DNA of 11,271 bases from an uncultured Clostridium sp. (GCA_900552885.1 USBM01000051.1:1-11271), one strand, 5' to 3'; positions 1 through 8,193 are shown, counted from the first letter of the stretch. The notes: generated by a model from the letters alone, not told the origin. Program-made: numbers and translations.

Positions 1-77
1 TCGTGGCACCCTCCCAGACTCTGACCGACCACGAGTACCAGATGCTGCGCACCGCTGCGCTGGACATCATCACCGAG
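1..77 (+). other. carB: Foreign carB fragment at a probable chimeric join
   Basis: Read on the + strand from base 3, this stretch encodes VAPSQTLTDHEYQMLR followed by TAALDIITE, which I recognise as the N-terminal ATP-grasp region of the carbamoyl-phosphate synthase large subunit (CarB). The match stops at the Glu codon 75-77: CarB should continue with a hydrophobic residue and then G-V/I and a GG motif, but here the sequence switches to the T7SS operon. By my count 49 of the 77 bases are G or C, much higher than the AT-rich remainder. The strand is also opposite to every other gene. The simplest reading is an assembly or library chimera with a GC-richer organism. A real 77-base insertion is possible but less likely. 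Confidence 0.8.
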
Positions 78-89
78 TTTATCTGCCAT
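78..89 (-). CDS. First codons of a gene following the WXG100 gene, cut by the join
   Basis: Reading leftwards, an ATG at 87-89 lies four bases after a strong ribosome binding site, GGGAGGAG (94-101), and 15 bases after the stop of the WXG100 gene. It gives M-A-D-K and then runs into the foreign carB-like sequence at base 77. The frame stays open to base 1, so an automatic caller could report a hybrid partial protein, but only the first four codons belong here. In T7SS loci WXG100 genes often come in adjacent pairs, and many start with similar short polar sequences, so a second WXG100 protein is a reasonable guess. The visible residues do not prove it. Confidence 0.6.
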
Positions 90-104
90 TTTTCTCCTCC
101 CATA

Positions 105-407
105 CTACTTGAAACTTTCCGCATTACGATTAATTTGTTGTTCTGTCTGTATATAGCTTTCTGCAACATTTCTTAAATACGTTGCATATTCTTTCAAATC
201 ATGACTAAATTTATCCCTTTTCTCATCAATTGGCTTAAATTTTGCCTTAAGCACATTCTCTGCAGGGCTATTCCATATTGTTTCTAAATTTTTCATCTCA
301 CTGCTGATCGCCTTTAATTCATCATCAATTGTTGCAGCTATCTTTTCTACATTTGTTGCAAGACTTGCAACAGATTGCATATCAATATCAATTCCCTCTA
401 CTGCCAT
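105..407 (-). CDS. WXG100-family type VII secretion substrate (EsxA-like)
   Basis: From the ATG at 405-407 the protein is exactly 100 residues (MAVEGIDID...), the usual WXG100 length. It is almost wholly helical in character, with a central turn carrying W45-N46-S47, a variant of the W-x-G motif with Ser for Gly, between two amphipathic helices. Near the C-terminus, Y85-I-Q-T-E89 fits the Y-x-x-x-D/E secretion signal recognised by the EssC/EccC motor. There is no Sec signal peptide. Family members form helical-hairpin dimers exported by T7SS, as structural partners or effectors. An upstream in-frame ATG at 426-428 would put the ribosome binding site inside the coding sequence, so the later start is preferred. 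The gene has its own promoter and a putative LytTR operator upstream. The next gene begins 15 bases on. Confidence 0.9.
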   Translation of the reverse strand: MAVEGIDIDMQSVASLATNVEKIAATIDDELKAISSEMKNLETIWNSPAENVLKAKFKPIDEKRDKFSHDLKEYATYLRNVAESYIQTEQQINRNAESFK

Positions 408-412
408 TTTTC

Positions 413-419
413 CACCTCC
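413..419 (-). promoter_or_regulatory. Ribosome binding site deciding the WXG100 start
   Basis: The minus strand reads GGAGGTGG just upstream of the ATG at 405-407, with five to six bases between. It lies inside the reading frame that starts at base 428, which argues against that longer start. Confidence 0.8.
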
Positions 420-443
420 ATCTCTCATTTCCTTCTGTAATGT

Positions 444-472
444 ATTCTACCTAATTGATTGCTTTCTGACAG
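444..472 (-). promoter_or_regulatory. Predicted sigma-A promoter for the WXG100 gene
   Basis: On the minus strand there is a -10 box TAGAAT (444-449, five of six matches to consensus) and, 17 bases upstream, a -35 box CTGTCA (467-472, four of six matches). Transcription would begin near 437, giving a leader of about 30 bases before the ATG. The weak -35, overlapped by a direct-repeat operator, suits a promoter that needs an activator. This separates expression of the WXG100 gene from the long operon ending with yukD. The call is by eye. Confidence 0.55.
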
Positions 473-475
473 AAA
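463..475. repeat. 13-base palindrome over the -35 region
   Basis: TTTCTG-A-CAGAAA is a perfect inverted repeat with a one-base centre. It overlaps both the -35 hexamer and the second LytTR-like box. It could be an independent dimeric-repressor site or simply a by-product of the direct repeat; nothing else in the window settles this. Confidence 0.4.
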
Positions 476-500
476 ATGTCACTTTTAGCAAAGAAAATGT
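471..500 (-). promoter_or_regulatory. Putative LytTR-type operator: two direct repeats 21 bases apart
   Basis: On the minus strand ACATTTTCT (492-500) is repeated exactly as ACATTTTCT (471-479), with a 12-base spacer (480-491). Each copy is also preceded by AAAAGT, with one extra G in the second copy. Direct repeats of about nine bases with 12-base spacing are the known layout of LytTR-regulator sites: AgrA binds ACAGTTAAG-type and ComE binds ACA-TTCAG-type repeats. The downstream copy touches the -35 box of the WXG100 promoter, a position suited to an activator. The regulator at 10493-11271 is the obvious candidate. Binding is inferred from layout only. Confidence 0.55.
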
Positions 501-532
501 ACTTTTTGACATTGCTGTCGCAAACAACCGCA

Positions 533-784
533 TCATATCAACATTAATCTGGCACCATTTACAATTCCCATTTCAGCCGCAGTCAAATTCACATCCAGTT
601 CGGTTCCGGTGACCCGCTCGCATAATATCGTATCTGTACCCGGAACAAAATACCCATCTGCCAACTCTGCCATACAATTCTCTAACAACGGAATGATCTC
701 GCCAATCCTACTATTGGATGGAATCCTGACATCATAGCTTTTTCCTGCTGCCGGAAGGTATATCTCTACCATTAATTTATTCAT
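533..784 (-). CDS. YukD/EsaB-family ubiquitin-like T7SS protein
   Basis: This 83-residue protein has the order of a small ubiquitin-like fold: a first strand pair (VEIYLPAAGKSYDVRIP), a helix (IGEIIPLLENCMAEL), and a C-terminal L-x-x-x-x-G-I-x-N-G-A-R-L-M-L-I stretch typical of YukD and EsaB. It has no signal peptide or membrane segment and should be cytosolic. YukD-family proteins accompany EssC in Firmicute T7SS clusters and are needed for or modulate secretion; they are not known to be conjugated as ubiquitin is. The start follows AGAGGGT (791-797) at good spacing. It is 24 bases after the lipoprotein gene and is the last gene before the WXG100 promoter. Context and fold pattern together make the family call fairly firm. 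Confidence 0.82.
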   Translation of the reverse strand: MNKLMVEIYLPAAGKSYDVRIPSNSRIGEIIPLLENCMAELADGYFVPGTDTILCERVTGTELDVNLTAAEMGIVNGARLMLI

Positions 785-808
785 CTTATCACCCTCTTCA
801 GATAAATT

Positions 809-2116
809 CTAATATGTAAATATGTAACCAACCCATATTCTCTGTACTATGCCATCTTCTGTCTCTAATGATATATAATAATTACCATCCATTTTTCCTG
901 TCACATATTCATACTCATCCCAATAGAATCCTATATCCTCTAATATCCTCTTTGCCTCATCTTCATCCATTCCCGGATAGATTCCACATGTCGTAACATC
1001 TGCTATCTTCTTTCCTTCATAACAAAAACTTATTGGCCCTTCTTTACCTGAGGTGTACACTTCCACACCATCCATCGCTCCTGTAACCAGAAAAGTATAC
1101 CCATTTGATTCCTCTGAATTCATCTGTACACCATAAGAATCCTGCAACAGACTTTCAATATTCTCTACCTCTGCGTCACTATCCTCTGCCTCAATATACT
1201 GCAATGCAATATCCTTTCCATAATTTGCACTCTTCTCCCGATACCGTTGCATGAACATTTCTTTATTCTTGTTGTAATAAGAGCCATAATTTTCTTCTGC
1301 TACATCCAACCACGGAATCTCAACCTCAGCCGCATCGCCAATAAATGTATTCAACCATGCCTCATAGTCCTCTTTTGTCTTTGGTGTATCACTACCATTT
1401 CCCTGTGAATCCGTTATATAATACAGAACACCATCTCCATCTGCATCTTGATCATCTGAAAATGGAGTTCCTTCCCAATCCTCTGCTGCCAAACTCTTCT
1501 CCCATGTCTCTACACTTCCCCTCAATATATATACTCCTGTCATCCCGTCATATGTATATACATGAAATGGCCATACTGTTTCCCCTAAAGACTGATTACT
1601 TTGCAACTTCACTGTTAACGTACCATTGTCATAGCTTGTAATCTGTGGTGCTTCTGTCAACTCTGTTATAAACGTTCCGGTATTCGGATCAAAATCATAT
1701 ACGCGTGCCGTTCCGTTCATGTACTCATCAAATAGAAAATATAGTAATAACTCATCCTGTCCATCCCGGTCAATATCATAAATCGCATATTTACTATTCG
1801 ATACATCTGCACCCTCTGAATCAACACTCTCTCCACCTGGAAGGGCATGTGCATTCTGCACTCCCCATAATATTCTTCCGTAATAATCCATCCTTCTCGC
1901 CTGTGCAAACTCTTCCTGCCATTGTGCCTGTGTATCTTCTGTTGTTGCTTCTTCGGATGTAGCATCTGCCTCCTGCGTATCTTCACTCTCCTGCTGCATC
2001 TCTAAAACATCTATTGTCGTATCAGCCATTGATGTTTCACTAGTTTGTCCGACATCTTTTCCACAACCTGTCAGCAGACAGATGCACATTATCCACAATA
2101 CGTAATATCTTCTCAT
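809..2116 (-). CDS. Lipoprotein with a D-x-D-x-D-G type calcium-loop motif
   Basis: The 435-residue product begins with a type II signal peptide: basic start, hydrophobic core, and lipobox L15-T16-G17-C18, so it should be lipid-anchored on the outer face of the membrane. Residues 20-65 are an acidic Ser/Thr/Glu-rich tether. The sequence around 110-126 (YAIYDIDRDGQDELLLYF) matches the Asp-rich loop seen in VCBS/FG-GAP and EF-hand-like calcium sites, and a second Asp-rich stretch (DQDADGDG) is at 222-229. I do not recognise the C-terminal half (about 250-435); near its end it alternates strands and a helix (MDEDEAKRILEDIGF). It lies between the PPC/FN3 protein (33 bases) and yukD (24 bases), so it is probably co-expressed with the T7SS. 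A role as an envelope component or surface accessory is inference from position only. Confidence 0.85.
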   Translation of the reverse strand: MRRYYVLWIMCICLLTGCGKDVGQTSETSMADTTIDVLEMQQESEDTQEADATSEEATTEDTQAQWQEEFAQARRMDYYGRILWGVQNAHALPGGESVDSEGADVSNSKYAIYDIDRDGQDELLLYFLFDEYMNGTARVYDFDPNTGTFITELTEAPQITSYDNGTLTVKLQSNQSLGETVWPFHVYTYDGMTGVYILRGSVETWEKSLAAEDWEGTPFSDDQDADGDGVLYYITDSQGNGSDTPKTKEDYEAWLNTFIGDAAEVEIPWLDVAEENYGSYYNKNKEMFMQRYREKSANYGKDIALQYIEAEDSDAEVENIESLLQDSYGVQMNSEESNGYTFLVTGAMDGVEVYTSGKEGPISFCYEGKKIADVTTCGIYPGMDEDEAKRILEDIGFYWDEYEYVTGKMDGNYYISLETEDGIVQRIWVGYIFTY

Positions 2117-2149
2117 TTGCTCCTCATCCTCTCATCTGCCTACGCATTA

Positions 2150-3592
2150 CTATTTCACTTTTATCGTTTTTCTTTTACTCCATGCTCCGTAGACTCTGTT
2201 ACCTTCCTCATCCTCCACATATGCACGCACTCTGACTTTATACTTCTTTTTTCTGGTTAAATATTTTGCAGTAGCTTTAGTCGACAATGCTGTACAGGTC
2301 AATTTTTGATGCTTGTTCTTGACTTCTACCTCATACCCTGAGACGCCCGCTACTTTATGCCATTGAATACGCAATGTCCGCTTCTTTGGGCTTTTTACCT
2401 TTTTCAGTTTTACCTTGCCGGGTTTTACAATTGCCGGCTTCTGTTCCTGTGGCTTTTCTGATATAGCAAAGCTATAATTTCCTGTATGTCTATACTCTCC
2501 AAACCTCAAATAATAGGTTCCTGATGGCAAAGTAAATTCTCCCACACCTCCACAATTTCCTGTTGCTTTATTATAGTCCAGACTCATATATTTCTTTCTA
2601 TTTCCTGCGCCATCATATATATTGCAATTATCTGTAAATTCCGCAGTCACAGATAATATATACGTCTTTCCTGTTTCTACAGTGAAAGCATAATAATCAT
2701 CATCTTTTAGATTCGCATTTGCAATCTGACCATAGTAGGTAGTTCCTATCGCAATCGGGTTAGCACCGCCAATGTAATCATCATTTCCTGTGTCCGGGAA
2801 TGATTCAGATGCCCCAACAAAGGAAGTTCCCACTTGATATATGCCTCCCCATCCACTTACCCTTTCTATCGCATAATAATAGGTTCCCATTTTTAAATTA
2901 AATGTATTGCTATAGGATGGCAGATGGGTAATCTCGTTATAATCTACATATTCTTCAGACAATTCTGTTCCATTCTGTGAATATAGGTATACCCTGTAAT
3001 CCATATACTCTGTTCCTGACACGTTAATCGTTAATTTTCCTGCCAATCCTAGATCCACCTTATAATAATCTATCTTATCGGTATACCCTAACAAACCTGT
3101 ATATGTCTGCCCGATTTGTGCTACGTTTGCTGCCCCGGTTGTATCATCTTCATTCGTAAAACTTTCATTTGTTGCCTGAAAGTCAAAGCTAATCTGCCAA
3201 TTTACAAAATAGTCATTGTTATGATCCACTTGAAGATAATATGTACCAGGGGTTAAATAATAATAATCCGAATATTCTAATTTTCCTGTTATGCTACTAA
3301 AGTCTTCGTTTGGCTTTAGCGATGTAATACGCTCTACATTAGCATCATATAATGGAAAATATGCCCAATTCATATCTGTCGACACTACATGAATCGACAC
3401 TTTACCGGAGCTAGGTACTATAATCTTATATGACTTATCCTCTTTCCCTGCATAATTATATGTCGTTCCAAAACTCACCGACTGTGCCGTTTCACTAATA
3501 CTGTCCGCTTTGACAGAAGATGACACAGCCATTACACCGAAGCATAACAACATACATAATTTTAATATTCTTGTTCTGATTGTTCTTTCCAT
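2150..3592 (-). CDS. Secreted protein with three PPC-like domains and a C-terminal FN3 domain
   Basis: The 480-residue product starts with a Sec signal peptide (basic MERTIRTRILK, hydrophobic 11-24, probable cleavage near A29). Three repeats follow, about 30-140, 143-258 and 262-378. Each ends in a strand pattern such as LTPGTYYLQV, LKMGTYYYAI or LPSGTYYLRF and has D-x-D-Y-Y or similar before it, which is the pattern of the bacterial pre-peptidase C-terminal (PPC) beta-sandwich. Residues about 391-480 resemble a fibronectin type III domain (WHKVAGVSGYEVEV, YKVRVRAY, W-S), rich in Lys. No protease domain, membrane anchor or sortase motif is visible. It starts 15 bases after the EssC stop behind a GGGGGT ribosome binding site. 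PPC and FN3 domains usually bind carbohydrate or protein, so a cell-wall-associated role is plausible but unproven. Confidence 0.85.
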   Translation of the reverse strand: MERTIRTRILKLCMLLCFGVMAVSSSVKADSISETAQSVSFGTTYNYAGKEDKSYKIIVPSSGKVSIHVVSTDMNWAYFPLYDANVERITSLKPNEDFSSITGKLEYSDYYYLTPGTYYLQVDHNNDYFVNWQISFDFQATNESFTNEDDTTGAANVAQIGQTYTGLLGYTDKIDYYKVDLGLAGKLTINVSGTEYMDYRVYLYSQNGTELSEEYVDYNEITHLPSYSNTFNLKMGTYYYAIERVSGWGGIYQVGTSFVGASESFPDTGNDDYIGGANPIAIGTTYYGQIANANLKDDDYYAFTVETGKTYILSVTAEFTDNCNIYDGAGNRKKYMSLDYNKATGNCGGVGEFTLPSGTYYLRFGEYRHTGNYSFAISEKPQEQKPAIVKPGKVKLKKVKSPKKRTLRIQWHKVAGVSGYEVEVKNKHQKLTCTALSTKATAKYLTRKKKYKVRVRAYVEDEEGNRVYGAWSKRKTIKVK

Positions 3593-3607
3593 AATCTGTT
3601 ACCCCCT

Positions 3608-6600
3608 TTATCTTTTCGCCTGTATCAATTTACACAGACAATGTGCACCATTCTTTACTACAAATCCAAAATCATCCGGAATGTCTTTGCGTAGCTCCCG
3701 ATCCGTCCCTGACACCTTAAGAACATACTGATCTGCAATTCCCGAACCAACAAATACACCATTACCTTTTGCACAGTGCTTCTTATGCCAGGCTTCCACA
3801 GTACGGATTCCCATATTACCCGACTCTTCACAAATGATAAAATATACCTGATATTCCGGCTCGTTCTTCTCCAATAATGTCTTAAGTTTATCTCTTCCGT
3901 CAACAGAAAGCTGCTCAAACAATTCAGAATAATCCTGTAACACATAGATAATTGGGTGAAAATCCTGACTATCGGTAAGATCCCCGCCACATGCTTTATA
4001 GGTGTTGTTACGTTGCACCAAAAGATTGAACATCTCTACAATCCGTTGTTCCATATCTTCTGTATGATGTGCCATTTCTCCCACATCCGGCAGACTTCTC
4101 TTCGGATCCAATACAATCACTTCATACGCTTGCATTTTCGTGAGAATCTCTAGGATTCCTTTCATCACTGGAAGAATCTGTTCCATATCCATACCGATTA
4201 TTAAAGAGATTGGTAGCCCCTTTATATCCAGATATTGATACTCCAATGTCTCCTTACTGATTCCAACAAACACGTTTGACGATTCCACACACTCCTTAGG
4301 CAGGTTTTCTACCGTTACCGTCTCCGGCAACACCGGGATCTTCTTTGAACCCAAATCCCCATATTTTTGTTTCAATTCCTTACAGTACTCTCTGATAAAT
4401 CCAATTATATTAGCGCCCTTTTCATTCACATATGCCGTCTGGAATTCATACACCTGCTCTTCCTTGAAAATTCCTCTTCCTTTATACTTGGACGGGAATG
4501 TTCCATTTACATTACCTAATACATTCGCATAATCTGAACTGTCATTTAACTGCAATACATACATCTGATTAAAGTTCTGCAAGATCCGATAACGAATGTC
4601 ATTCGTATTCACCGCAGTCACAACAAAATAGATCCCATACTTGGTACCTTCTCTTGTAAAGTAAATGATATTCTCCTCATGCTCCTCATACTGTTCCAAA
4701 AAAGCTGCAAAATTGTTAATTACAACAACAATATTCGATATATTGTTGCCGGATTCCCGAATGTACGACTGAATATCCCCTCCATATGCCGCAAACAATT
4801 GTCTTCTGTCATTTATCTCCTGCTGCAACAGCTTAAACAGATTGGTAATCTTCTCATCATCACCCGACACCATAACTTCACCAACCTGCGGTGCCTCTGC
4901 AAATACCCGTAAGCTCTCTGATGAGAAATCCATGATATACAGATTCACCTGCTCTGCCGAATGATGTTTGCACAGCGAATATAACATTGCGGTAAGAAAG
5001 GTTGTCTTACCCATTCCTGCTGCACCGAACACTACCACATTTCCTCGTTCTGACAATGCTAATCTTAGTACGTCCTGTCTCTGTCTAGACGGATCATCAA
5101 ACTCTCCGATTACCGGATTCAGGATCCATCCGGATTCCTGAATTGCATATTTCTCTTCCAGATCATCTACATAGATATATTCTGAGATTGGTTCTAACCA
5201 CAACGGTCTCACCTGAATATGCTCATTTTCCGCAGTCTGTCTCAGATACTCCGTGATTGCATCCAACTGTTTTGGCGGATTCTTGATAATGTTCTTCCGA
5301 CGCGGCTTCGCTGTTCGCACAACATGTCCGGTCATATCAAATACTTCAACACTATCATCCTTTTCAACCAGAACATGATCTGCCGGATAATATGGTGCAC
5401 CCGCCCATGCAGATTGTCCCATCTCGAACAGCTCATTATAACCAACCTGAAGATAGAATCGACCGGTATCCGAAAGTTCTGCGGCATCTGGTCTTTTCAA
5501 CATATCCATACTGTCTGCCCGCTCCTGAACCTTCAGACAGATCTTGAACTTAGAATTACTCCATATCTGGTCATCTACAACGCCTGCCGGTTTCTGAGTT
5601 GCCAGAATTAAATGAATACCAAGACTTCGACCAATTCGCGCTGCCGATATCAACTGTTCCATGAATTCCGGCTGCTGCGTCTTCAATTCTGCAAACTCAT
5701 CAGAAATGATAAACAGATGCTGCAGCGGCTCCTCTACCATTCCGTCCCGATACAATCTCTGATATTTGTATATATCAATATTGCTCTCCCCAACTTTATT
5801 GCCTACCTGAATAAAGATTTCCTGTCGCCGTTTCAGCTCGCTTTGAATGGATATCAAAGAACGGTTCACTGCACCTCCATCCAGATTCGTTATAATTCCT
5901 GCTGTATGAGGCAGATGTTCAAAGGCTTTGGCCATACCACCGCCCTTGTAATCAATTAATATAAATGCAACCTCATATGGATGGTAATTGAGTGCAAGTG
6001 ATAATATGTATGTCATAATAAATTCACTCTTACCGGATCCTGTCATTCCCGCTACCAGACCATGAGGTCCATGGTACTTCTCATGCAGATCTAACTTAAA
6101 CAACTCCCCAAACGTATCAACTCCGACCGGTACCTCCAAAGAAACGGTAGGATCATTTTCTTTCCACCGGCTTAATGCGTTCAGATGCTCAATCTTTCCT
6201 ACCCGGTACATCTCCAAAAATGTCAGCATCTTCGGAAGATTGTAAGCAGTTGCCATAATATCTAACTGAATATTTGCAAGCTGCATATTGCATAGATCCA
6301 GAGACCTGCGAATATAGATATCCGGTGTAAACGTTACTCTCTCCCCTGAAATATCTTTCTTATTAAAGATCCGGCCCGAATTTCCCTTCAGTTCCATAAC
6401 CGTTGTACATTCCTTAGGAAGATCTTTGATCGCATCATACAACGTAATCACACCTACATTAATTCCGCTCTTCTGTTGATATAATAATTTCAACATATCT
6501 GCCTTGTTAGCAAGTTTGCGGTCTAAAGCAAGAATCATATAGTACGGCTTACAATCCCTTCTCTCCTCATCATGTAGAGGAATTCTCCATTTCATAACCT

Positions 6601-8167
6601 GCTCTATATAAGCAGAGATCTGCTTTAATTCCGCAGGATTCGTAGCGATCAATCGTTGCTTCTTTTCATTATCCCACAGATGTGGAACCCATCGAAGAGT
6701 CTCAAATTCCTTCATCTCTGCCGGATCGACTAATAATACAATCTTGAACTCATCGTAACTATAATACGTTACCATCTGCAATATGAGCCCCTTAGCAAAT
6801 GCCAATACATCTACTCTTGGTCCGACAACGCCCGATATGTAATTCTCAAACAGGGAAACACTGATCGGCACCTGTTCTAATTTCTTAGGATTCTCACATA
6901 TCTGTAGCATCTCATTCTGCAGATTATCATCCTCTAACATGAAACGTCTTTCCTGATATGTATAATGAATGTCTGCATCTCTATTCCCAATTCCAACTCG
7001 CAGTTTTAGGAAGTCATTCTGACCTAATTCCCGTTCCCACAGGCTGCTTTTCACCTTACATATCACATCATTACACTGTGACACAGTCAGGTAATTTTCC
7101 TGCAGAATCTCCCTCTGTCTAGCTGCTTCTTTATCAATATCCTGTTCACGATCTCTTAAATATTTCTTATATTTATACTGTCTCTTCTGTTCATTTGCTG
7201 CAGCCCTTTTCTTCTCATACCGCTTACTTAGAATCGGCCACAACACGGTTCCTAACAGCATACTTGAAGACATAACAATAGACGGAATCGCACTCGATAC
7301 ATTTCCATTCTGAATCGCATTATTAACAGCAAATAATCCTGTAGTTAAAGATGCCAGACCCATTGTCATAGAAGGTCCTATTGCTAACATGATCGGCATC
7401 TCTTCTCTTTGTTGATTAGTTGGAGGAGCATCAATCTTAATAGTACTTGTCTTAATATCTCTTTTGAAACGTGGCGAACAATAGAAATATTCATTTTCTG
7501 GTTCCGCGTAATCCTCCTCATCCCGATGTACCATATGCCGGCCTTCTAACGGAATGAATGTCTCCGGATCCAAATGCACCAATTGATCCGGATTATTCAT
7601 TGCCCAGAATCCATTACCGATTATGATCTTCAGTCCCATAATATAGACAACATCTCCAGGATGCAGTGTACACCACTCTTTCACCCGATCATTATTCACA
7701 TATATTCCGTTTGTACTGTTCTCATCATATATGATCCACTGATCCTCTTTCTTGGCAAATCTTGCGTGCGTAGAAGACACCACTATATTATGGAAATAGA
7801 CCTGATTGCTCTGCGCTCTTCCAACATAAATGTCCCGGATTGCATTAACCGAATACTTGCAATACTGTTTACGATCTACCGTAACCGGTTCAACAAATAG
7901 GTAGTCATAACGGTCTGTCTCACTATCATATAGACAATATAGGCTATAGGCTTCTAACTGCACCTCCCGCATATATCTTCTCTCCTGGTCTACAACCTGG
8001 ATCTTACGATTGGATTTGATAAACCATTGTCCCTGAATCCCCTCAATACTGATCAGTGGCAGTTGGATATTCTCTTTGGAATAGTCCATGATCCAATATT
8101 GTCCCTTTACCTTATCTGGCAAAGATATGCTATTCATACCATCTTTCTTTAGTAATGTAACAACCAT
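3608..8167 (-). CDS. essC: EssC-type FtsK/SpoIIIE ATPase, motor of type VII secretion
   Basis: This 1519-residue protein has the full EssC/YukBA layout. Residues 1-100 look like a degenerate first FHA fold, and 110-180 a canonical FHA domain (G116-R117, S131-x-x-H134, N153-G154). Two membrane segments lie at about 259-280 and 289-311, then a basic helix and a P-loop-like stalk domain without Walker A (about 440-560). ATPase 1 has an intact Walker A (707-714, GMTGSGKS) and Walker B (818-824, ending D823-E824). ATPase 2 has Walker A (G1048-AAGMGKT) but Asn at the Walker B aspartate position (1151). ATPase 3 has no usable Walker A (about 1325-1330, GMDMEQ). The protein recognises WXG100 substrates, in the family through the C-terminal ATPase, and powers export. 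The start follows GAGAGG. It lies 26 bases after the repeat-protein gene. Confidence 0.95.
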   Translation of the reverse strand: MVVTLLKKDGMNSISLPDKVKGQYWIMDYSKENIQLPLISIEGIQGQWFIKSNRKIQVVDQERRYMREVQLEAYSLYCLYDSETDRYDYLFVEPVTVDRKQYCKYSVNAIRDIYVGRAQSNQVYFHNIVVSSTHARFAKKEDQWIIYDENSTNGIYVNNDRVKEWCTLHPGDVVYIMGLKIIIGNGFWAMNNPDQLVHLDPETFIPLEGRHMVHRDEEDYAEPENEYFYCSPRFKRDIKTSTIKIDAPPTNQQREEMPIMLAIGPSMTMGLASLTTGLFAVNNAIQNGNVSSAIPSIVMSSSMLLGTVLWPILSKRYEKKRAAANEQKRQYKYKKYLRDREQDIDKEAARQREILQENYLTVSQCNDVICKVKSSLWERELGQNDFLKLRVGIGNRDADIHYTYQERRFMLEDDNLQNEMLQICENPKKLEQVPISVSLFENYISGVVGPRVDVLAFAKGLILQMVTYYSYDEFKIVLLVDPAEMKEFETLRWVPHLWDNEKKQRLIATNPAELKQISAYIEQVMKWRIPLHDEERRDCKPYYMILALDRKLANKADMLKLLYQQKSGINVGVITLYDAIKDLPKECTTVMELKGNSGRIFNKKDISGERVTFTPDIYIRRSLDLCNMQLANIQLDIMATAYNLPKMLTFLEMYRVGKIEHLNALSRWKENDPTVSLEVPVGVDTFGELFKLDLHEKYHGPHGLVAGMTGSGKSEFIMTYILSLALNYHPYEVAFILIDYKGGGMAKAFEHLPHTAGIITNLDGGAVNRSLISIQSELKRRQEIFIQVGNKVGESNIDIYKYQRLYRDGMVEEPLQHLFIISDEFAELKTQQPEFMEQLISAARIGRSLGIHLILATQKPAGVVDDQIWSNSKFKICLKVQERADSMDMLKRPDAAELSDTGRFYLQVGYNELFEMGQSAWAGAPYYPADHVLVEKDDSVEVFDMTGHVVRTAKPRRKNIIKNPPKQLDAITEYLRQTAENEHIQVRPLWLEPISEYIYVDDLEEKYAIQESGWILNPVIGEFDDPSRQRQDVLRLALSERGNVVVFGAAGMGKTTFLTAMLYSLCKHHSAEQVNLYIMDFSSESLRVFAEAPQVGEVMVSGDDEKITNLFKLLQQEINDRRQLFAAYGGDIQSYIRESGNNISNIVVVINNFAAFLEQYEEHEENIIYFTREGTKYGIYFVVTAVNTNDIRYRILQNFNQMYVLQLNDSSDYANVLGNVNGTFPSKYKGRGIFKEEQVYEFQTAYVNEKGANIIGFIREYCKELKQKYGDLGSKKIPVLPETVTVENLPKECVESSNVFVGISKETLEYQYLDIKGLPISLIIGMDMEQILPVMKGILEILTKMQAYEVIVLDPKRSLPDVGEMAHHTEDMEQRIVEMFNLLVQRNNTYKACGGDLTDSQDFHPIIYVLQDYSELFEQLSVDGRDKLKTLLEKNEPEYQVYFIICEESGNMGIRTVEAWHKKHCAKGNGVFVGSGIADQYVLKVSGTDRELRKDIPDDFGFVVKNGAHCLCKLIQAKR

Positions 8168-8193
8168 TTTCTTCCTCTCTCACCCATAATGCA

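Noticed and set aside
1..89. A single partial minus-strand protein running from M-A-D-K to base 1
   Set aside because: After four codons the frame is the reverse complement of a CarB segment; it stays open by chance across 77 foreign bases.
501..533. Possible terminator after yukD
   Set aside because: Only a four-base stem (TTGC-GACA-GCAA) is visible and no T run follows it directly, so an intrinsic terminator cannot be supported.
1345..1962. Open frames on the + strand opposite the lipoprotein gene
   Set aside because: The translations are His/Leu/Pro/Ser-rich low-complexity sequence typical of antisense shadows, with no start signal.
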